DNA of 64,000 bases from Stenotrophomonas maltophilia. Its GTDB lineage: Bacteria > Pseudomonadota > Gammaproteobacteria > Xanthomonadales > Xanthomonadaceae. The stretch spans positions 3,844,001 through 3,908,000 of the forward strand of contig NZ_CP037858.1 of the NCBI RefSeq assembly GCF_006974125.1. The letters are read 5' to 3'. How positions within the stretch are numbered: the stretch's first letter is position 1; every line of letters begins with the position of its first letter. Of the stretch, positions 42,180-52,481 are shown one piece after another. The position numbers and the translations under genes are program-made. Under the pieces are notes generated by a model that ran no database searches, was not told where the DNA came from, and saw only the letters and a list, made by a program, of their open reading frames with translations.

Positions 42180-44102
42180 ATGGGCAAGATCATTGGTATC
42201 GACCTCGGCACCACCAACTCGTGCGTGGCGATCATGGACGGCGGCAAGGCCCGCGTCATCGAGAATTCGGAAGGCGATCGCACCACCCCGTCGATCGTCG
42301 CCTACACCAAGGACGGCGAAGTCCTGGTCGGCGCCTCGGCCAAGCGCCAGGCCGTGACCAACCCGAAGAACACCTTCTACGCGGTGAAGCGCCTGATCGG
42401 CCGCAAGTTCACCGACGCCGAAGTGCAGAAGGACATCGCGCACGTCCCGTACGGCATCCTGGCCCATGACAATGGCGACGCCTGGGTGTCGACCAGCGAC
42501 GGCAAGAAGATGGCCCCGCAGGAAATCTCGGCCAAGGTGCTGGAAAAGATGAAGAAGACCGCCGAGGACTTCCTCGGTGAGAAGGTCACCGAAGCGGTCA
42601 TCACCGTGCCGGCCTACTTCAATGACAGCCAGCGCCAGGCGACCAAGGACGCCGGCCGCATCGCCGGCCTGGACGTCAAGCGCATCATCAACGAGCCGAC
42701 CGCGGCCGCGCTGGCCTATGGCCTGGACAAGGGCGACAACAAGGATCGCAAGATCGTGGTGTACGACCTGGGCGGCGGCACCTTCGACGTCTCGGTGATC
42801 GAGATCGCCAACGTCGACGGCGAGAAGCAGTTCGAAGTGCTGGCCACCAACGGTGATACCTTCCTGGGCGGCGAAGACTTCGACAACCGTGTCATCGAGT
42901 ACCTGGTTGAAGAGTTCAACAAGGACCAGGGCATCGACCTGCGCAAGGATCCGCTGGCCCTGCAGCGCCTGAAGGACGCTGCCGAGCGCGCCAAGATCGA
43001 GCTGTCCAGCGCCCAGCAGACCGAAGTGAACCTGCCGTACGTCACCGCTGACGCGTCGGGTCCGAAGCACCTGAACATCAAGCTGACCCGCGCCAAGCTG
43101 GAAGCGCTGGTGGAAGACCTGATCAAGAAGTCGATCGAGCCGTGCCGCGTCGCCCTGAACGATGCCGGCCTGCGTTCGAGCGACATCAGCGAAGTGATCC
43201 TGGTCGGTGGCCAGACCCGCATGCCGAAGGTGCAGCAGGCGGTGACCGAGTTCTTCGGCAAGGAACCGCGCAAGGACGTCAACCCGGACGAAGCCGTGGC
43301 ACTGGGTGCTGCGATCCAGGGCGGCGTGCTGGGCGGCGACGTCAAGGACGTTCTGCTGCTGGACGTGACCCCGCTGTCGCTTGGCATCGAGACCATGGGC
43401 GGCGTGTTCACCAAGATCATCGAGAAGAACACCACCATCCCGACCAAGGCCTCGCAGGTGTTCTCCACCGCCGAGGACAACCAGTCGGCCGTGACCGTGC
43501 ACGTGCTGCAGGGTGAGCGCGAACAGGCCCGCTTCAACAAGTCGCTGGCCAAGTTCGACCTGTCCGGCATCGAGCCGGCCCCGCGTGGCCTGCCGCAGGT
43601 GGAAGTGTCCTTCGACATCGACGCCAACGGCATCCTGCATGTGTCGGCCAAGGACAAGAAGACCAACAAGGAACAGAAGGTCGAGATCAAGGCCGGTTCG
43701 GGCCTGTCCGAGGAAGAGATCGCACGCATGGTCGCCGACGCGGAAGCCAACCGCGAAGAAGACAAGAAGTTCCAGGAACTGGTGCAGGCCCGCAACCAGG
43801 CCGACGCCCTGATCCACGGCACCCGCAGCGCGATCACCGAGCACGGCAGCAAGGTCGGTGGCGAAGTGATCGGCAAGGTCGAGGCGGCGCTGGCCGACCT
43901 GGAGACCGCGATGAAGGGTGACGACAAGGCACAGATCGAAGCCAAGTCGAAGGCACTGGAAGAAGCTGGCCAGTCGCTGTTCGCCGCTGCTTCGGCCGAC
44001 CAGGGCGGTGCCCCGGGTGCCGATGCCGGCAATGCCGGCAAGGCGCAGGACGACGTGGTCGACGCCGAGTTCACCGAAGTCAAGGACGACAAGAAGTCCT
44101 GA
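42180..44102 (+). CDS. dnaK: molecular chaperone DnaK (Hsp70)
   Basis: A 640-residue Hsp70. The ATPase domain starts [20 protein letters not shown] and has [14 protein letters not shown] and VGGQTRMP; the substrate-binding domain follows, and the C-terminus is rich in Gly/Ala before the acidic tail [10 protein letters not shown]. Length is standard. It is driven by the heat-shock promoter at 42088. A hairpin after the stop may attenuate read-through into dnaJ. Confidence 0.98.
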   Translation: MGKIIGIDLGTTNSCVAIMDGGKARVIENSEGDRTTPSIVAYTKDGEVLVGASAKRQAVTNPKNTFYAVKRLIGRKFTDAEVQKDIAHVPYGILAHDNGDAWVSTSDGKKMAPQEISAKVLEKMKKTAEDFLGEKVTEAVITVPAYFNDSQRQATKDAGRIAGLDVKRIINEPTAAALAYGLDKGDNKDRKIVVYDLGGGTFDVSVIEIANVDGEKQFEVLATNGDTFLGGEDFDNRVIEYLVEEFNKDQGIDLRKDPLALQRLKDAAERAKIELSSAQQTEVNLPYVTADASGPKHLNIKLTRAKLEALVEDLIKKSIEPCRVALNDAGLRSSDISEVILVGGQTRMPKVQQAVTEFFGKEPRKDVNPDEAVALGAAIQGGVLGGDVKDVLLLDVTPLSLGIETMGGVFTKIIEKNTTIPTKASQVFSTAEDNQSAVTVHVLQGEREQARFNKSLAKFDLSGIEPAPRGLPQVEVSFDIDANGILHVSAKDKKTNKEQKVEIKAGSGLSEEEIARMVADAEANREEDKKFQELVQARNQADALIHGTRSAITEHGSKVGGEVIGKVEAALADLETAMKGDDKAQIEAKSKALEEAGQSLFAAASADQGGAPGADAGNAGKAQDDVVDAEFTEVKDDKKS

Positions 44103-44115
44103 TCCGGACCGACAC

Positions 44116-44141
44116 GGGACGCTGGCAACCAGCGTCCCGTT
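44116..44141 (+). terminator. hairpin between dnaK and dnaJ, probable partial terminator
   Basis: Perfect stem GGGACGCTGG / CCAGCGTCCC with CAA loop, followed by GTTGT instead of a full T run. It may reduce dnaJ relative to dnaK. Confidence 0.6.
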
Positions 44142-44256
44142 GTCGCATCAGGGTCCTGACCGCCCACCGGCGTGTCGGGGCGCCCGACGCAAGAGCGGAC
44201 CTGGTTCCGCTCTTCCGCTTTGACGAATCCCGACTTTCCGGAACCAGATCCACGAT

Positions 44257-45384
44257 ATGAGCAAGCGCGATTACTACGAAGTGCTGGGCGTTGCCCGCAC
44301 CGCCACCGACGAAGAGCTGAAGAAGGCCTACCGTCGCTGCGCGATGAAGTTCCACCCGGACCGCAACCCGGGTGATGCGGCGGCCGAAGCCTCCTTCAAG
44401 GAGTGCAAGGAAGCCTACGAAGTGCTGTCCGACGGCAACAAGCGCCGCATGTACGACAGCCACGGCCACGCTGCGTTCGAGCACGGCATGGGTGGTGGTG
44501 GCGGTCCGGGCGGCCCGGACATGAACGATATCTTCGGCGATATCTTCGGCAACATTTTTGGCGGTGGCGGCGGTGGTCCGCGCCAGGCCCGTCGCGGTGC
44601 CGACATCGGCTACGTGATGGAGCTGGACCTGGAAGAAGCCGTGCGCGGCGTCGAGCGCCGGATCGAGATCCCGACCCTGGCCGAGTGCGGCGACTGCGAT
44701 GGCAGTGGCTCGGAAGACGGCAAGGTCGAGACCTGCAACGTCTGTCATGGCCGCGGCCAGGTGCGCATCCAGCGCGGCATCTTCGCCATGCAGCAGGCCT
44801 GCCACAACTGCGGCGGCCGTGGCCAGATCATCGCCAAGCCCTGCAAGACCTGTCACGGCAACGGCCGTGTCGAGGAAGACAAGGTGCTGTCGGTGAAGGT
44901 GCCTGCGGGCGTCGATACTGGTGACCGCATCCGCCTGCAGGGCGAGGGCGAGGCCGGCCCGGCCGGTACGCCGCCGGGTGACCTGTACGTGGAAGTGCGC
45001 GTGCGCGAGCATGCGATCTTCCAGCGCGATGGTGACGACCTGCACTGCGAAGTGCCGATCCGCATCTCGCAGGCGGCACTGGGTGACACCGTGCGCGTGG
45101 CCACCCTCGGCGGCGAAGCGGAAATCCGCATCCCGGCCGAGACCCAGACCGGCAAGCTGTTCCGCCTGCGTGGCAAGGGCGTACGTTCGGTGCGCAGCCG
45201 CAGCGAGGGCGACCTGTACTGCCGCGTGGTGGTGGAGACCCCGGTCAACCTCACCAACGAGCAGCGCAAGCTGCTGGAGCAGTTCGAAGCCACCTTCGTC
45301 GGTGAGGAAGCGCGCAAGCATTCGCCGAAGTCGGCCACCTTCATGGATGGCGTAAAGGGCTTCTGGGACCGGATGACGTCCTGA
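44257..45384 (+). CDS. dnaJ: co-chaperone DnaJ (Hsp40)
   Basis: A 375-residue class I J-protein. The J domain has the HPD motif in [10 protein letters not shown], followed by a Gly/Phe-rich linker, four zinc-binding CxxCxGxG-like repeats ([37 protein letters not shown]) and the C-terminal substrate domains. It stimulates the DnaK ATPase. Confidence 0.98.
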   Translation: MSKRDYYEVLGVARTATDEELKKAYRRCAMKFHPDRNPGDAAAEASFKECKEAYEVLSDGNKRRMYDSHGHAAFEHGMGGGGGPGGPDMNDIFGDIFGNIFGGGGGGPRQARRGADIGYVMELDLEEAVRGVERRIEIPTLAECGDCDGSGSEDGKVETCNVCHGRGQVRIQRGIFAMQQACHNCGGRGQIIAKPCKTCHGNGRVEEDKVLSVKVPAGVDTGDRIRLQGEGEAGPAGTPPGDLYVEVRVREHAIFQRDGDDLHCEVPIRISQAALGDTVRVATLGGEAEIRIPAETQTGKLFRLRGKGVRSVRSRSEGDLYCRVVVETPVNLTNEQRKLLEQFEATFVGEEARKHSPKSATFMDGVKGFWDRMTS

Positions 45385-45407
45385 GTTTTCAACGGAAGCG
45401 TTGAACG

Positions 45408-45436
45408 GTAGCGCCGGGCGATGCCCGGCGTTTTCG
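45408..45436 (+). terminator. SMAG-type hairpin acting as dnaJ terminator
   Basis: GTAG then CGCCGGGC / GCCCGGCG followed by TTTTCG, 24 nt after dnaJ. An inverted half copy lies at 45465-45479. Confidence 0.7.
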
Positions 45437-45489
45437 TTTGCGGGCGCGGCTGCATTCTGCCAGCGTGGCCCGGCGCTACCGGGGAATGC

Positions 45490-46287
45490 TCACCGGAAAA
45501 ACGCCGCCGGCGTTTGCCCCAGCTGCCGTTTGAACATGCTGGTGAACGCGCTGGGGCTGTCATACCCCATCGCCAGCGCGACATCGATGACCTTGTCGCC
45601 GACTGCCAGCCGTTCCATCGCGGCCAGCAGTCGCGCCTGTTGCCGCCACTGCCCGAAAGTCATGCCCAGCTCGCTGGCGAAGTGGCGCTGGATGGTTTTC
45701 ACGTCCACCTGCAGTGCCTGCGCCCAGTCCTGCAGGGTGGCATCGTCACCGGGGTGCTTCTGGATGTGCTGGCAGATCCGCTGCAGGCGCGGGTCGGTGG
45801 GCGAGGGCAGGTGCAGCGGCAGCACGTCCATGCGGTGCAGTTCGTCCAGCAGCAGGCGCACCAGGCGGCCGTCGCGGCTATCGTCCACATGCACGGTCTC
45901 GATCAGGCTGGCGGCCAGCAGCAGCTCGCGCAGCAGCGGCGCTACCTGTACCGCGAACGCCTCGTCCGGCAGCTGCGGCGCGAAGTCCGGTTCCACGTAC
46001 AGGCTGCGCATGTGTACTTCGGCGATGCAGTCCACTGCGTGCGCCATGCCGGCCGGTACCCAGATCGCGCGGGTCGAGGGCACCACCCAGTGGCCGCCGT
46101 CTGCACGCACCACCATCAGTCCGGACATGGCGAACACCAGCTGGTGACGGCGATGCCGGTGGGGCGCGATGTGGGTGCCGGGCTTGTAGTGGCGGGCGCG
46201 GCAGGTCACCGGGCGGTGTACCGGAACTTCGTTCCAGGGTGCAGTCTCGCGGACCGGGCAGGGGGTGTCCTTTTTGCGATATGCCAT
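45490..46287 (-). CDS. AraC-family regulator beside an Fsr-type transporter
   Basis: A 265-residue regulator: cupin sensor (HIAPHRHRRHQLVFAMSGLM, WVPAGMAHAVDC) and an AraC helix-turn-helix pair (TLQDWAQALQVDVKTIQRHF, VIDVALAMGYDSPSAFTSMF then KRQLGQTPAAFFR). Divergent from the MFS gene at 46360, whose expression it probably controls. Confidence 0.88.
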   Translation of the reverse strand: MAYRKKDTPCPVRETAPWNEVPVHRPVTCRARHYKPGTHIAPHRHRRHQLVFAMSGLMVVRADGGHWVVPSTRAIWVPAGMAHAVDCIAEVHMRSLYVEPDFAPQLPDEAFAVQVAPLLRELLLAASLIETVHVDDSRDGRLVRLLLDELHRMDVLPLHLPSPTDPRLQRICQHIQKHPGDDATLQDWAQALQVDVKTIQRHFASELGMTFGQWRQQARLLAAMERLAVGDKVIDVALAMGYDSPSAFTSMFKRQLGQTPAAFFR

Positions 46288-46359
46288 GACCCGAACGCGG
46301 CAGAAGGGAGGGGGAGGTCACCGTAGCATGCGTGGCTCGCCCCCAACCTGACTGTGTCC

Positions 46360-47559
46360 ATGTCGACTCTGGCTTCTCCCGCAACGACCTCACGCCCGGT
46401 GGCCCCCGGCGTGCTGGCCGCCATCTCCACCTCGCATGTCGTCAACGACATGATGCAGTCGCTGATCCTGGCCATCTATCCAGTGATCAAGGGCGGCTTC
46501 AACCTGAGCTTCACCCAGATCGGCCTGATCACGCTGACCTACCAGCTCACCGCCTCGATCTTCCAGCCGTTGATCGGCATGGCCACCGACCGCCGTCCGG
46601 CGCCGTACTCGCTGCCGATCGGCATGGCCTCGACCCTGTGCGGCATGCTGCTGCTCGGCTTCGCACCGAACTACGCGGTGGTGCTGATGGCGGCGGCGAT
46701 GGTCGGCATTGGTTCGGCCATCTTCCATCCGGAAGCCTCGCGCATCGCGCGGCTGGCCTCGGGGGGCCGCCATGGCTTCGCGCAGTCGGTGTTCCAGGTC
46801 GGCGGCAACTTCGGTACCGCGCTGGGCCCGCTGATTGCAGCGGCGGTGATCGTGCCGTATGGCCAGCATGCCGCCTCGTGGTTTGCCGGCGCCGCCCTGA
46901 TCGGCATCGCATTGCTGACCTATGTCGGCCGCTGGTACGCGCTGCACCTGGGCACCCCGCGCCCGGCCAGCACCGCCTCGATGGCTCCACGCCATCCGCC
47001 GCGCACCGTGGCCAAGGTGCTGGCGATCCTGCTGGTGCTGATCTTCAGCAAGTACTTCTACATGGCCAGCATCGGCAGCTACTTCACCTTCTACCTGATC
47101 CACCACTTCGGCATTCCGGTCGCGCAGGCGCAGCTGCATCTGTTCGCGTTCCTGGTGGCGTCCGCCGCCGGCGGCTTCCTCGGTGGCCCGCTGGGAGACC
47201 GCATCGGCCGCAAGCCGATCATCTGGACCTCGATCCTGGGCGTGGCGCCGTTCGCACTGATGCTGCCGCACGCCGACCTGTTCTGGACCACGGTGCTGGC
47301 GGTACTGATCGGTTTCGTTCTGTCCTCGGCGTTTTCGGCGATCGTGGTCTATGCGCAGGAGATGATGCCGCACCGCATCGGCATGGTGTCCGGCCTGTTC
47401 TTCGGCTTTGCGTTCGGCATGGGTGGTCTGGGTGCTGCCGTGCTAGGCCTGCTGGCGGACAAGACCAGCATTGAGTACGTCTACCAGCTGACCGCGTTCC
47501 TGCCGCTGCTGGGCATCGTGGCGGCGTGGCTGCCGCCGTCGCGGCCTGCTGCTCACTGA
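46360..47559 (+). CDS. MFS transporter of the fosmidomycin-resistance (Fsr) family
   Basis: A 399-residue, 12-helix major facilitator. The N-terminal STSHVVNDMMQSLILAIYPV is characteristic of Fsr-type proteins; the loop 2-3 motif is GMATDRRPAPYSLPIGM and the second-half equivalent GPLGDRIGRKP. Fsr exports fosmidomycin in E. coli; the natural substrate here is unknown. ATG 46360 or GTG 46354; ribosome site poor. Confidence 0.87.
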   Translation: MSTLASPATTSRPVAPGVLAAISTSHVVNDMMQSLILAIYPVIKGGFNLSFTQIGLITLTYQLTASIFQPLIGMATDRRPAPYSLPIGMASTLCGMLLLGFAPNYAVVLMAAAMVGIGSAIFHPEASRIARLASGGRHGFAQSVFQVGGNFGTALGPLIAAAVIVPYGQHAASWFAGAALIGIALLTYVGRWYALHLGTPRPASTASMAPRHPPRTVAKVLAILLVLIFSKYFYMASIGSYFTFYLIHHFGIPVAQAQLHLFAFLVASAAGGFLGGPLGDRIGRKPIIWTSILGVAPFALMLPHADLFWTTVLAVLIGFVLSSAFSAIVVYAQEMMPHRIGMVSGLFFGFAFGMGGLGAAVLGLLADKTSIEYVYQLTAFLPLLGIVAAWLPPSRPAAH

Positions 47560-47572
47560 GGGGGTTTGGTTT

Positions 47573-48150
47573 GCAGGGCTTGCAGCCCTGCACCTGCCGA
47601 AGCAACGTCAACGTCAACAGCAGAAGCTGGCTATCCGTGGGTTGGCGGGGTGGGTCCGGTTGAGGGGGACGCTGCAAGTACGTCCATGTAAGCTCGGTCG
47701 CGCCATCCATGGCGCTCACGCCCCCTCAACCGGACCCACCCCGCCTTCGACAGTTGGCCGCGATCTGTCGGGCAGCGTTCTGCTTTGGTGGGTGCCGACC
47801 GTTGGTCGGCACAAGGTCGGATATCGATATTTGACAGACGTGTCGACCAACGGTCGACACCTACCAACAGCCGCAGTTGCCAGTAGAGCCACGCCATGCG
47901 TGGATGAATTCATTCGGTATCCGACAGATGTGCCGACCAACGGTCGGCACCCACCAACAGCCGCGTGAACCTGTCAGAGGTGGGGCGGTGTCGGAGTGCG
48001 GGGTGTCAGCCGCATGGATGCGGCTGCCAAGCCCCCAAGGACGGGTTCACGGCGTCCCCGCATTCCGACACCGCCCCGCCATCCCACGGATAGCCCGCTT
48101 TGGCTTTTGCCGTTGCCGTTGCATTGAGCAGGTGCAGGGCTGCAAGCCCT
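47573..48150. repeat. composite palindromic repeat block
   Basis: This gene-free block has nested symmetry. The outer ends (47573-47643 and 48078-48150) are imperfect inverted copies of each other (GGCTATCCGTGGG / CCCACGGATAGCC). Inside are a perfect 25-bp inverted repeat (47644-47668 with 47721-47745), a 22-bp one with a single G-T mismatch (47982-48003 with 48056-48077), and four SMAG palindromes (about 47788-47812, 47840-47864, 47883-47904, 47930-47950). No coding frame looks real. Confidence 0.85.
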
Positions 48151-48182
48151 GCCGAAAACCCCCTTGGGCGTAGAATGCGGTC

Positions 48183-49091
48183 ATGAGCGAATCCCTTGAT
48201 AACCACCTGGTCCACGGCCGCCGCCTGCGGCCCGACGGCCCGTCGCCGATCGATGTCATCTCGGTCCAGTCGCAACTTGTCTACGGCCATGCCGGGAACA
48301 GCGCCGCCGTACCGCCGATGCGCGCACTCGGCGTGCGCGTAGCCGAAATTCCGACCGTGCTGCTCAGCAATGCGCCGTTCTACGACACCACGCGCGGTCG
48401 CGTGCTGCCCGCCGACTGGTTCGCCGACCTGCTGCTGGGCACCCACGAGCGCGGCCTGCCGCAGCGGGCGAAGATGCTGGTGTCCGGCTATTTCGGCAGC
48501 ACCGCCAACGGTGCTGCCTTCGCCGACTGGCTGGACGAGATCCTGCCGACCTGCCCGCAGCTGCGTTACTGCCTGGATCCGGTGATTGGTGACACGCACA
48601 CCGGCCCCTATGTGGAGCCGGGCCTGGAAGCGATCTTCGCCGAGCGCCTGCTGCCGCATGCCTGGCTGGTCACGCCGAATGCATTCGAACTCAATCGCCT
48701 TACCGGCATGCCTGCGTTGGCCGAAGCCGATGCCATCGCCGCCGCACGCACGCTGCTGGACCGTGGTCCGCACTGGGTGATCGCGCACAGCGTGGGCGGC
48801 AACCCGGGTGAACTGGTGACCCTGGCCGTTGGCCGCGAGGAAACCTGGCGCTGGACCTCACCGCTGCTGCCGGTGGACGTGGCCGGCACTGGCGATGTGT
48901 TGATGTCGCTGGTGGTGTCGTTCCTGCTGCGCGGTGAATCGATGCAGCAGGCGATCTCGCACGCCATCGCCGGTACCCATGCGGCATTGGAAGCGACCCT
49001 GGACAACGGTTTCGAAGAGTTCGACGTGATCGTCGCAGCACCCGCTGCCCTGGCCGATGGCGCACGCTTCCGCGCCGAACGCGTGGCATGA
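48183..49091 (+). CDS. pdxY: pyridoxal kinase PdxY
   Basis: A 302-residue ribokinase-fold enzyme phosphorylating pyridoxal in vitamin B6 salvage. Key segments: ISVQSQLVYGHAGNSAAVPP at the substrate site, LDPVIGDTHTG, LVTPNAFELNRLTG and the catalytic anion-hole motif DVAGTGDVLMSLVV. Its stop overlaps the tyrA start (ATGA). Confidence 0.93.
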   Translation: MSESLDNHLVHGRRLRPDGPSPIDVISVQSQLVYGHAGNSAAVPPMRALGVRVAEIPTVLLSNAPFYDTTRGRVLPADWFADLLLGTHERGLPQRAKMLVSGYFGSTANGAAFADWLDEILPTCPQLRYCLDPVIGDTHTGPYVEPGLEAIFAERLLPHAWLVTPNAFELNRLTGMPALAEADAIAAARTLLDRGPHWVIAHSVGGNPGELVTLAVGREETWRWTSPLLPVDVAGTGDVLMSLVVSFLLRGESMQQAISHAIAGTHAALEATLDNGFEEFDVIVAAPAALADGARFRAERVA

Positions 49092-50212
49092 GCGTCCTGC
49101 TCGAACGCACGCCGCGCACGGTCGGCATCGTCGGAAGCGCCGGCGCCTACGGGCGCTGGTTGAGCCGCTTCTTCCAGCAGCACATGCAGCTGCAGGTGAT
49201 CGGCCACGATCCGGCCGATCCGGACTCGCATACGCCGGAACACCTGTTGGCGCTGGCCGACGTGCTGGTGTTCTCGGCGCCGATCCGGCATACGCCCGCG
49301 TTGATCGCCGAATACGTGCGGCAGTCCGCAGGCCGCGAGCGCGATCGCCTGTGGCTGGACGTGACCTCGGTGAAAGAGGCGCCGGTGCAGGCGATGCTGG
49401 CCTCGCAGGCCGAGGTGGTCGGGCTGCACCCGATGACCGCGCCGCCCAAGGCACCCACCCTGAAGGGCCGGGTAATGGTGGTCTGCGAAGCACGGCTGAA
49501 GCACTGGCAACCCTGGGTCGATGCGTTGTGCGCGACGCTGCAGGCCGAGTGCGTGCGCGCCACCCCGCAGCACCACGACCAGATGATGGCGCTGGTGCAG
49601 GCGATGGTGCACGCCACCCATCTGGCCCAGGCCGGCGTGCTGCGCCAGTACCAGCCGCAGCTGGGCGACCTGGCTGCGATGATGCCGTACCGCTCGGCGT
49701 CGTTCGAACTGGATACCGCAATCATCTCGCGCATCCTGTCGTTGAACCCGGCAATCTATGAGGACATCCAGTTCGGCAACCCGTACGTTGCGCCGATGCT
49801 GGAGCGCTTGGTCGCCCAACTTCAGGCCCTGCAGGCCCAGGTCGGGCAGGGCGACGACACTGCACGCAGTGCATTCCGTGAGCAGCTGTTGTCGGCCAAT
49901 CGCAGCGCGTTCGGCGAGCAGGCGCTGGCCGAGGGCAACTACACCTTCGAACGCGTGGGCTATCTGCTGGCAGACCTGACCGAGCGCAACGCGCTGTCGG
50001 TGCACCTGCCGGAAGACCGGCCGGGGTCGTTGCGCGAACTGCTGAACGTGTTCGAGCAGCATCGCATCAGCCTGGCTTCGATCCACTCCTCGCGCACCCC
50101 CGGCGGCGAAGTCCATTTCCGCATCGGTTTCGTTGCGGGCAGCGACCCTGCAGCGATCACCGTGGCGGCGGCCGAAGTGGACGCCAGCGGCATCGGGCGC
50201 GTGCTCGGCTGA
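49088..50212 (+). CDS. tyrA: prephenate dehydrogenase
   Basis: A 374-residue enzyme making 4-hydroxyphenylpyruvate for tyrosine synthesis. The NAD site is VGIVGSAGAYGRWLSRFF, with the catalytic region GLHPMTAPPKAPTLKGRVMV and the helical dimerisation domain (PQHHDQMMALVQAMVHATHL). A C-terminal ACT domain (LSVHLPEDRPGSLRELLNVF, ISLASIHSSRTPGGEVHFRI) suggests feedback control. No chorismate mutase domain is fused. Co-translated with pdxY. Confidence 0.9.
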   Translation: MSVLLERTPRTVGIVGSAGAYGRWLSRFFQQHMQLQVIGHDPADPDSHTPEHLLALADVLVFSAPIRHTPALIAEYVRQSAGRERDRLWLDVTSVKEAPVQAMLASQAEVVGLHPMTAPPKAPTLKGRVMVVCEARLKHWQPWVDALCATLQAECVRATPQHHDQMMALVQAMVHATHLAQAGVLRQYQPQLGDLAAMMPYRSASFELDTAIISRILSLNPAIYEDIQFGNPYVAPMLERLVAQLQALQAQVGQGDDTARSAFREQLLSANRSAFGEQALAEGNYTFERVGYLLADLTERNALSVHLPEDRPGSLRELLNVFEQHRISLASIHSSRTPGGEVHFRIGFVAGSDPAAITVAAAEVDASGIGRVLG

Positions 50213-50329
50213 TCGCATTCATCCACAGGCGGTGTGGATGGCTTCTGCGCAAACATGTGGATAACCGCGCGCAGCCCTTGGCAGCCAAGGCTGTCAAGAT
50301 GGCTGGTCAAAAATTGACCACGCTTTCTT

Positions 50330-50443
50330 GTAGCGTCGAGCCATGCTCGACTGCTTTTGGCGAAACGCGTGCCGACCAAGGTCGGCACCTGCCAAAGCAG
50401 GGCGATGCGAAATCCGGTCGCGCCGGGCCATGCCCGGCGCACC
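50330..50443. repeat. SMAG repeat cluster after tyrA
   Basis: Three palindromes: GTAGCGTCGAGC / GCTCGAC (50330-50351), GTGCCGAC / GTCGGCAC (50369-50388) and CGCCGGGC / GCCCGGCG (about 50420-50440). They separate convergent genes. Confidence 0.8.
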
Positions 50444-50638
50444 TCAGATCGTCAGCCTCAGCTCACCACCGCTGGTGGTGAATTCGCGGCCATTGCGCAC
50501 CAGCAATCGACCGTCATCGAGCTCGTAACGGGGCGTGGCTTCGGAGTGGTGCCCGCTGCCATTCGACTCGGGCTTGAACTCGATGATGATGTGGCTTTCA
50601 CCGTTGCTGTCGACGGCGGGAAACTGACGGAACGACAT
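50444..50638 (-). CDS. conserved small hypothetical protein
   Basis: A 64-residue acidic protein (MSFRQFPAVDSNGESHIII, then RYELDDGRLLVRNGREF) with an excellent ribosome site (AAGGAGGTGCAGG). No membrane segment or Cys. The strand-rich pattern resembles small proteins seen in several Proteobacteria, but no function is known. Confidence 0.65.
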   Translation of the reverse strand: MSFRQFPAVDSNGESHIIIEFKPESNGSGHHSEATPRYELDDGRLLVRNGREFTTSGGELRLTI

Positions 50639-50708
50639 CCTGCACCTCCTTCAGCGGATGCTGTTGATGCGGTGCCAGCTTCACTCCGCCGATGTTAGCC
50701 GGCCGTCA

Positions 50709-52481
50709 TCAATCGATGAACTGCAGTCGTGCCAGTTCAGCGTACAGGCCGCCTTCGGCCAGCAGCTGTGCGTGCGTCCCTTCCGCCACGATGCGGCCCT
50801 GGTCCATCACCACGATACGGTCGGCCTTGAGTACGGTGGCCAGGCGGTGCGCGATCACCAGCGTGGTGCGGCCCGCCATCAAGCGCTCCAGGGCCTGCTG
50901 CACGCCATGCTCGCTCTGTGCGTCCAGCGCGCTGGTGGCTTCGTCCAGCAACAGGATCGGTGCGTCCTTCAGCAGTGCGCGGGCAATCGCCACACGCTGC
51001 TGCTGGCCGCCGGACAAGCGGGCGCCACGCTCGCCCAGCTCACTGTCATAGCCCTGCGGCAACGCGCGCAGGAAGCCGTCCGCCTCGGCGGCGCGTGCGG
51101 CAGCCTCGACCTCGCTGTCGCTGGCCTGCAGGCGGCCATAGCGGATGTTGTCGCGTGCACTGGCCGCGAACAGCGTCGGCTGTTGCGGCACCAGCGCCAG
51201 CTGCGCGCGCAGTTCGGCCGGGTCGACCTGGCGCACGTCGATGCCATCCACGCAGATGCGGCCACCGGCCGGATCGTGGAAGCGCAGCAGCATCGACAGC
51301 ACCGTGCTCTTGCCTGCGCCCGACGGGCCGACCAAAGCCACGGTCTCACCCGGGCGGACATGCAGGTTGAAATGGTCCAGCGCGGCCTGGTCCGGGCGCT
51401 GCGGATAGTGGAACACCACGTCGTCGAACTGGATCTCGCCACGCAGCGGCTGCGGCAGCACGTGCGGCTGCGCCGGCGCGCGGATCTCGATGTCTTCCTG
51501 CAGCAGTTCGCCGATGCGGCCCATGCCGCCGGCCGCGCGCTGCAGTTCGTTCCAGACTTCGGCCAGCGCACCGACCGAGCCACCGCCGATCAGTGCATAC
51601 AGCACGAACTGGCCCAGGGTGCCTGCGCTGAGGCGACCGTCGATGACATCGTGCGCACCCAGCCACAGCACGCCGACGATGGCGCCGAACACCAGCAGGA
51701 TGGCGCTGGCGGTGACCAGCGACTGCGCACCGATGCGGCGCCGCGCGGCCTTGATGGCATCGCCCAGTGCGTGATCGAAGCGGCCGCGCTCGTAGGGCTC
51801 GCGTGCATGCGCCTGCACCGTCCGTACGGCGCCCAGGGTCTCGCTGGCCAGGCTGTTGGCATCGGCGATGCGGTCCTGGCTGCTGCGCGCGACAGTGCGC
51901 AGCTTGCGCGCACCGATGATGATCGGCAGGACCGCAAGCGGGATGCCCAGCAGCGACCACGCCGCCAGCCGTGGGCTGGTGACGAACAGCATCGCCAGGC
52001 TGCCAACCACCGTAACGCTGCTGCGCAATGCCACCGACATGGTCGAGCCGACCACGCTGCGCAGCAGTTCACTGTCGGCGGTCAGGCGCGAGACCAGCTC
52101 GCCGCTGCGGCTGCGGTCATGGAACCCGGCACCGAGCTGGATCAGGTGGGCGTACAGGCGGCTGCGCAGGTCAGCCACGACCTTTTCGCCCAGCAGTGAC
52201 ACGAAGTAGAAGCGTGCGGCGGTGGCCAGGGCCAGCACCACGGCCACCAGCATCAGCAGGGCGAAGGCGCGGTTGATCTGGCCGCCGCTGCTGAAGCCAT
52301 GGTCGATCATCTGCTTGACCGCCGGCGGCAGGCTCAGCGTGGCCGCCGAAGACACCGCCAGGGCCAGCAGCCAGGCGGTGAACAGGCCACTGTGGCGGCG
52401 CACGAACGGCCATAGCGTGCGCAGGCTGCCGAGGCGGCGCAGCGGCGGGGGCGAGGCGAGGGCGCCGTCCTTGTCAGTCAT
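50709..52481 (-). CDS. ABC exporter (fused permease-ATPase)
   Basis: A 590-residue half-transporter: six transmembrane helices (about 20-310) and one ATPase domain with GPSGAGKST (Walker A), LSGGQQQRVAIARAL (signature), ILLLDEATSALD (Walker B) and the switch His in LVIAHRL. It belongs to the MsbA/lipid-or-drug exporter group. The start overlaps the YigZ gene stop by 8 nt, so it is translated after it. Substrate unknown. Confidence 0.9.
   Translation of the reverse strand: MTDKDGALASPPPLRRLGSLRTLWPFVRRHSGLFTAWLLALAVSSAATLSLPPAVKQMIDHGFSSGGQINRAFALLMLVAVVLALATAARFYFVSLLGEKVVADLRSRLYAHLIQLGAGFHDRSRSGELVSRLTADSELLRSVVGSTMSVALRSSVTVVGSLAMLFVTSPRLAAWSLLGIPLAVLPIIIGARKLRTVARSSQDRIADANSLASETLGAVRTVQAHAREPYERGRFDHALGDAIKAARRRIGAQSLVTASAILLVFGAIVGVLWLGAHDVIDGRLSAGTLGQFVLYALIGGGSVGALAEVWNELQRAAGGMGRIGELLQEDIEIRAPAQPHVLPQPLRGEIQFDDVVFHYPQRPDQAALDHFNLHVRPGETVALVGPSGAGKSTVLSMLLRFHDPAGGRICVDGIDVRQVDPAELRAQLALVPQQPTLFAASARDNIRYGRLQASDSEVEAAARAAEADGFLRALPQGYDSELGERGARLSGGQQQRVAIARALLKDAPILLLDEATSALDAQSEHGVQQALERLMAGRTTLVIAHRLATVLKADRIVVMDQGRIVAEGTHAQLLAEGGLYAELARLQFID

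Noticed and set aside
42165..43844. Long antisense frame over dnaK
   Set aside because: Shadow of dnaK; dnaK itself is unmistakable.
47788..47950. Regularly recurring palindromes as a CRISPR array
   Set aside because: Units differ in sequence and orientation, lack constant spacers and have no cas genes nearby; they are SMAG repeats.
50213..50329. Small gene after tyrA
   Set aside because: No frame with a start and ribosome site; the stretch leads into SMAG repeats.
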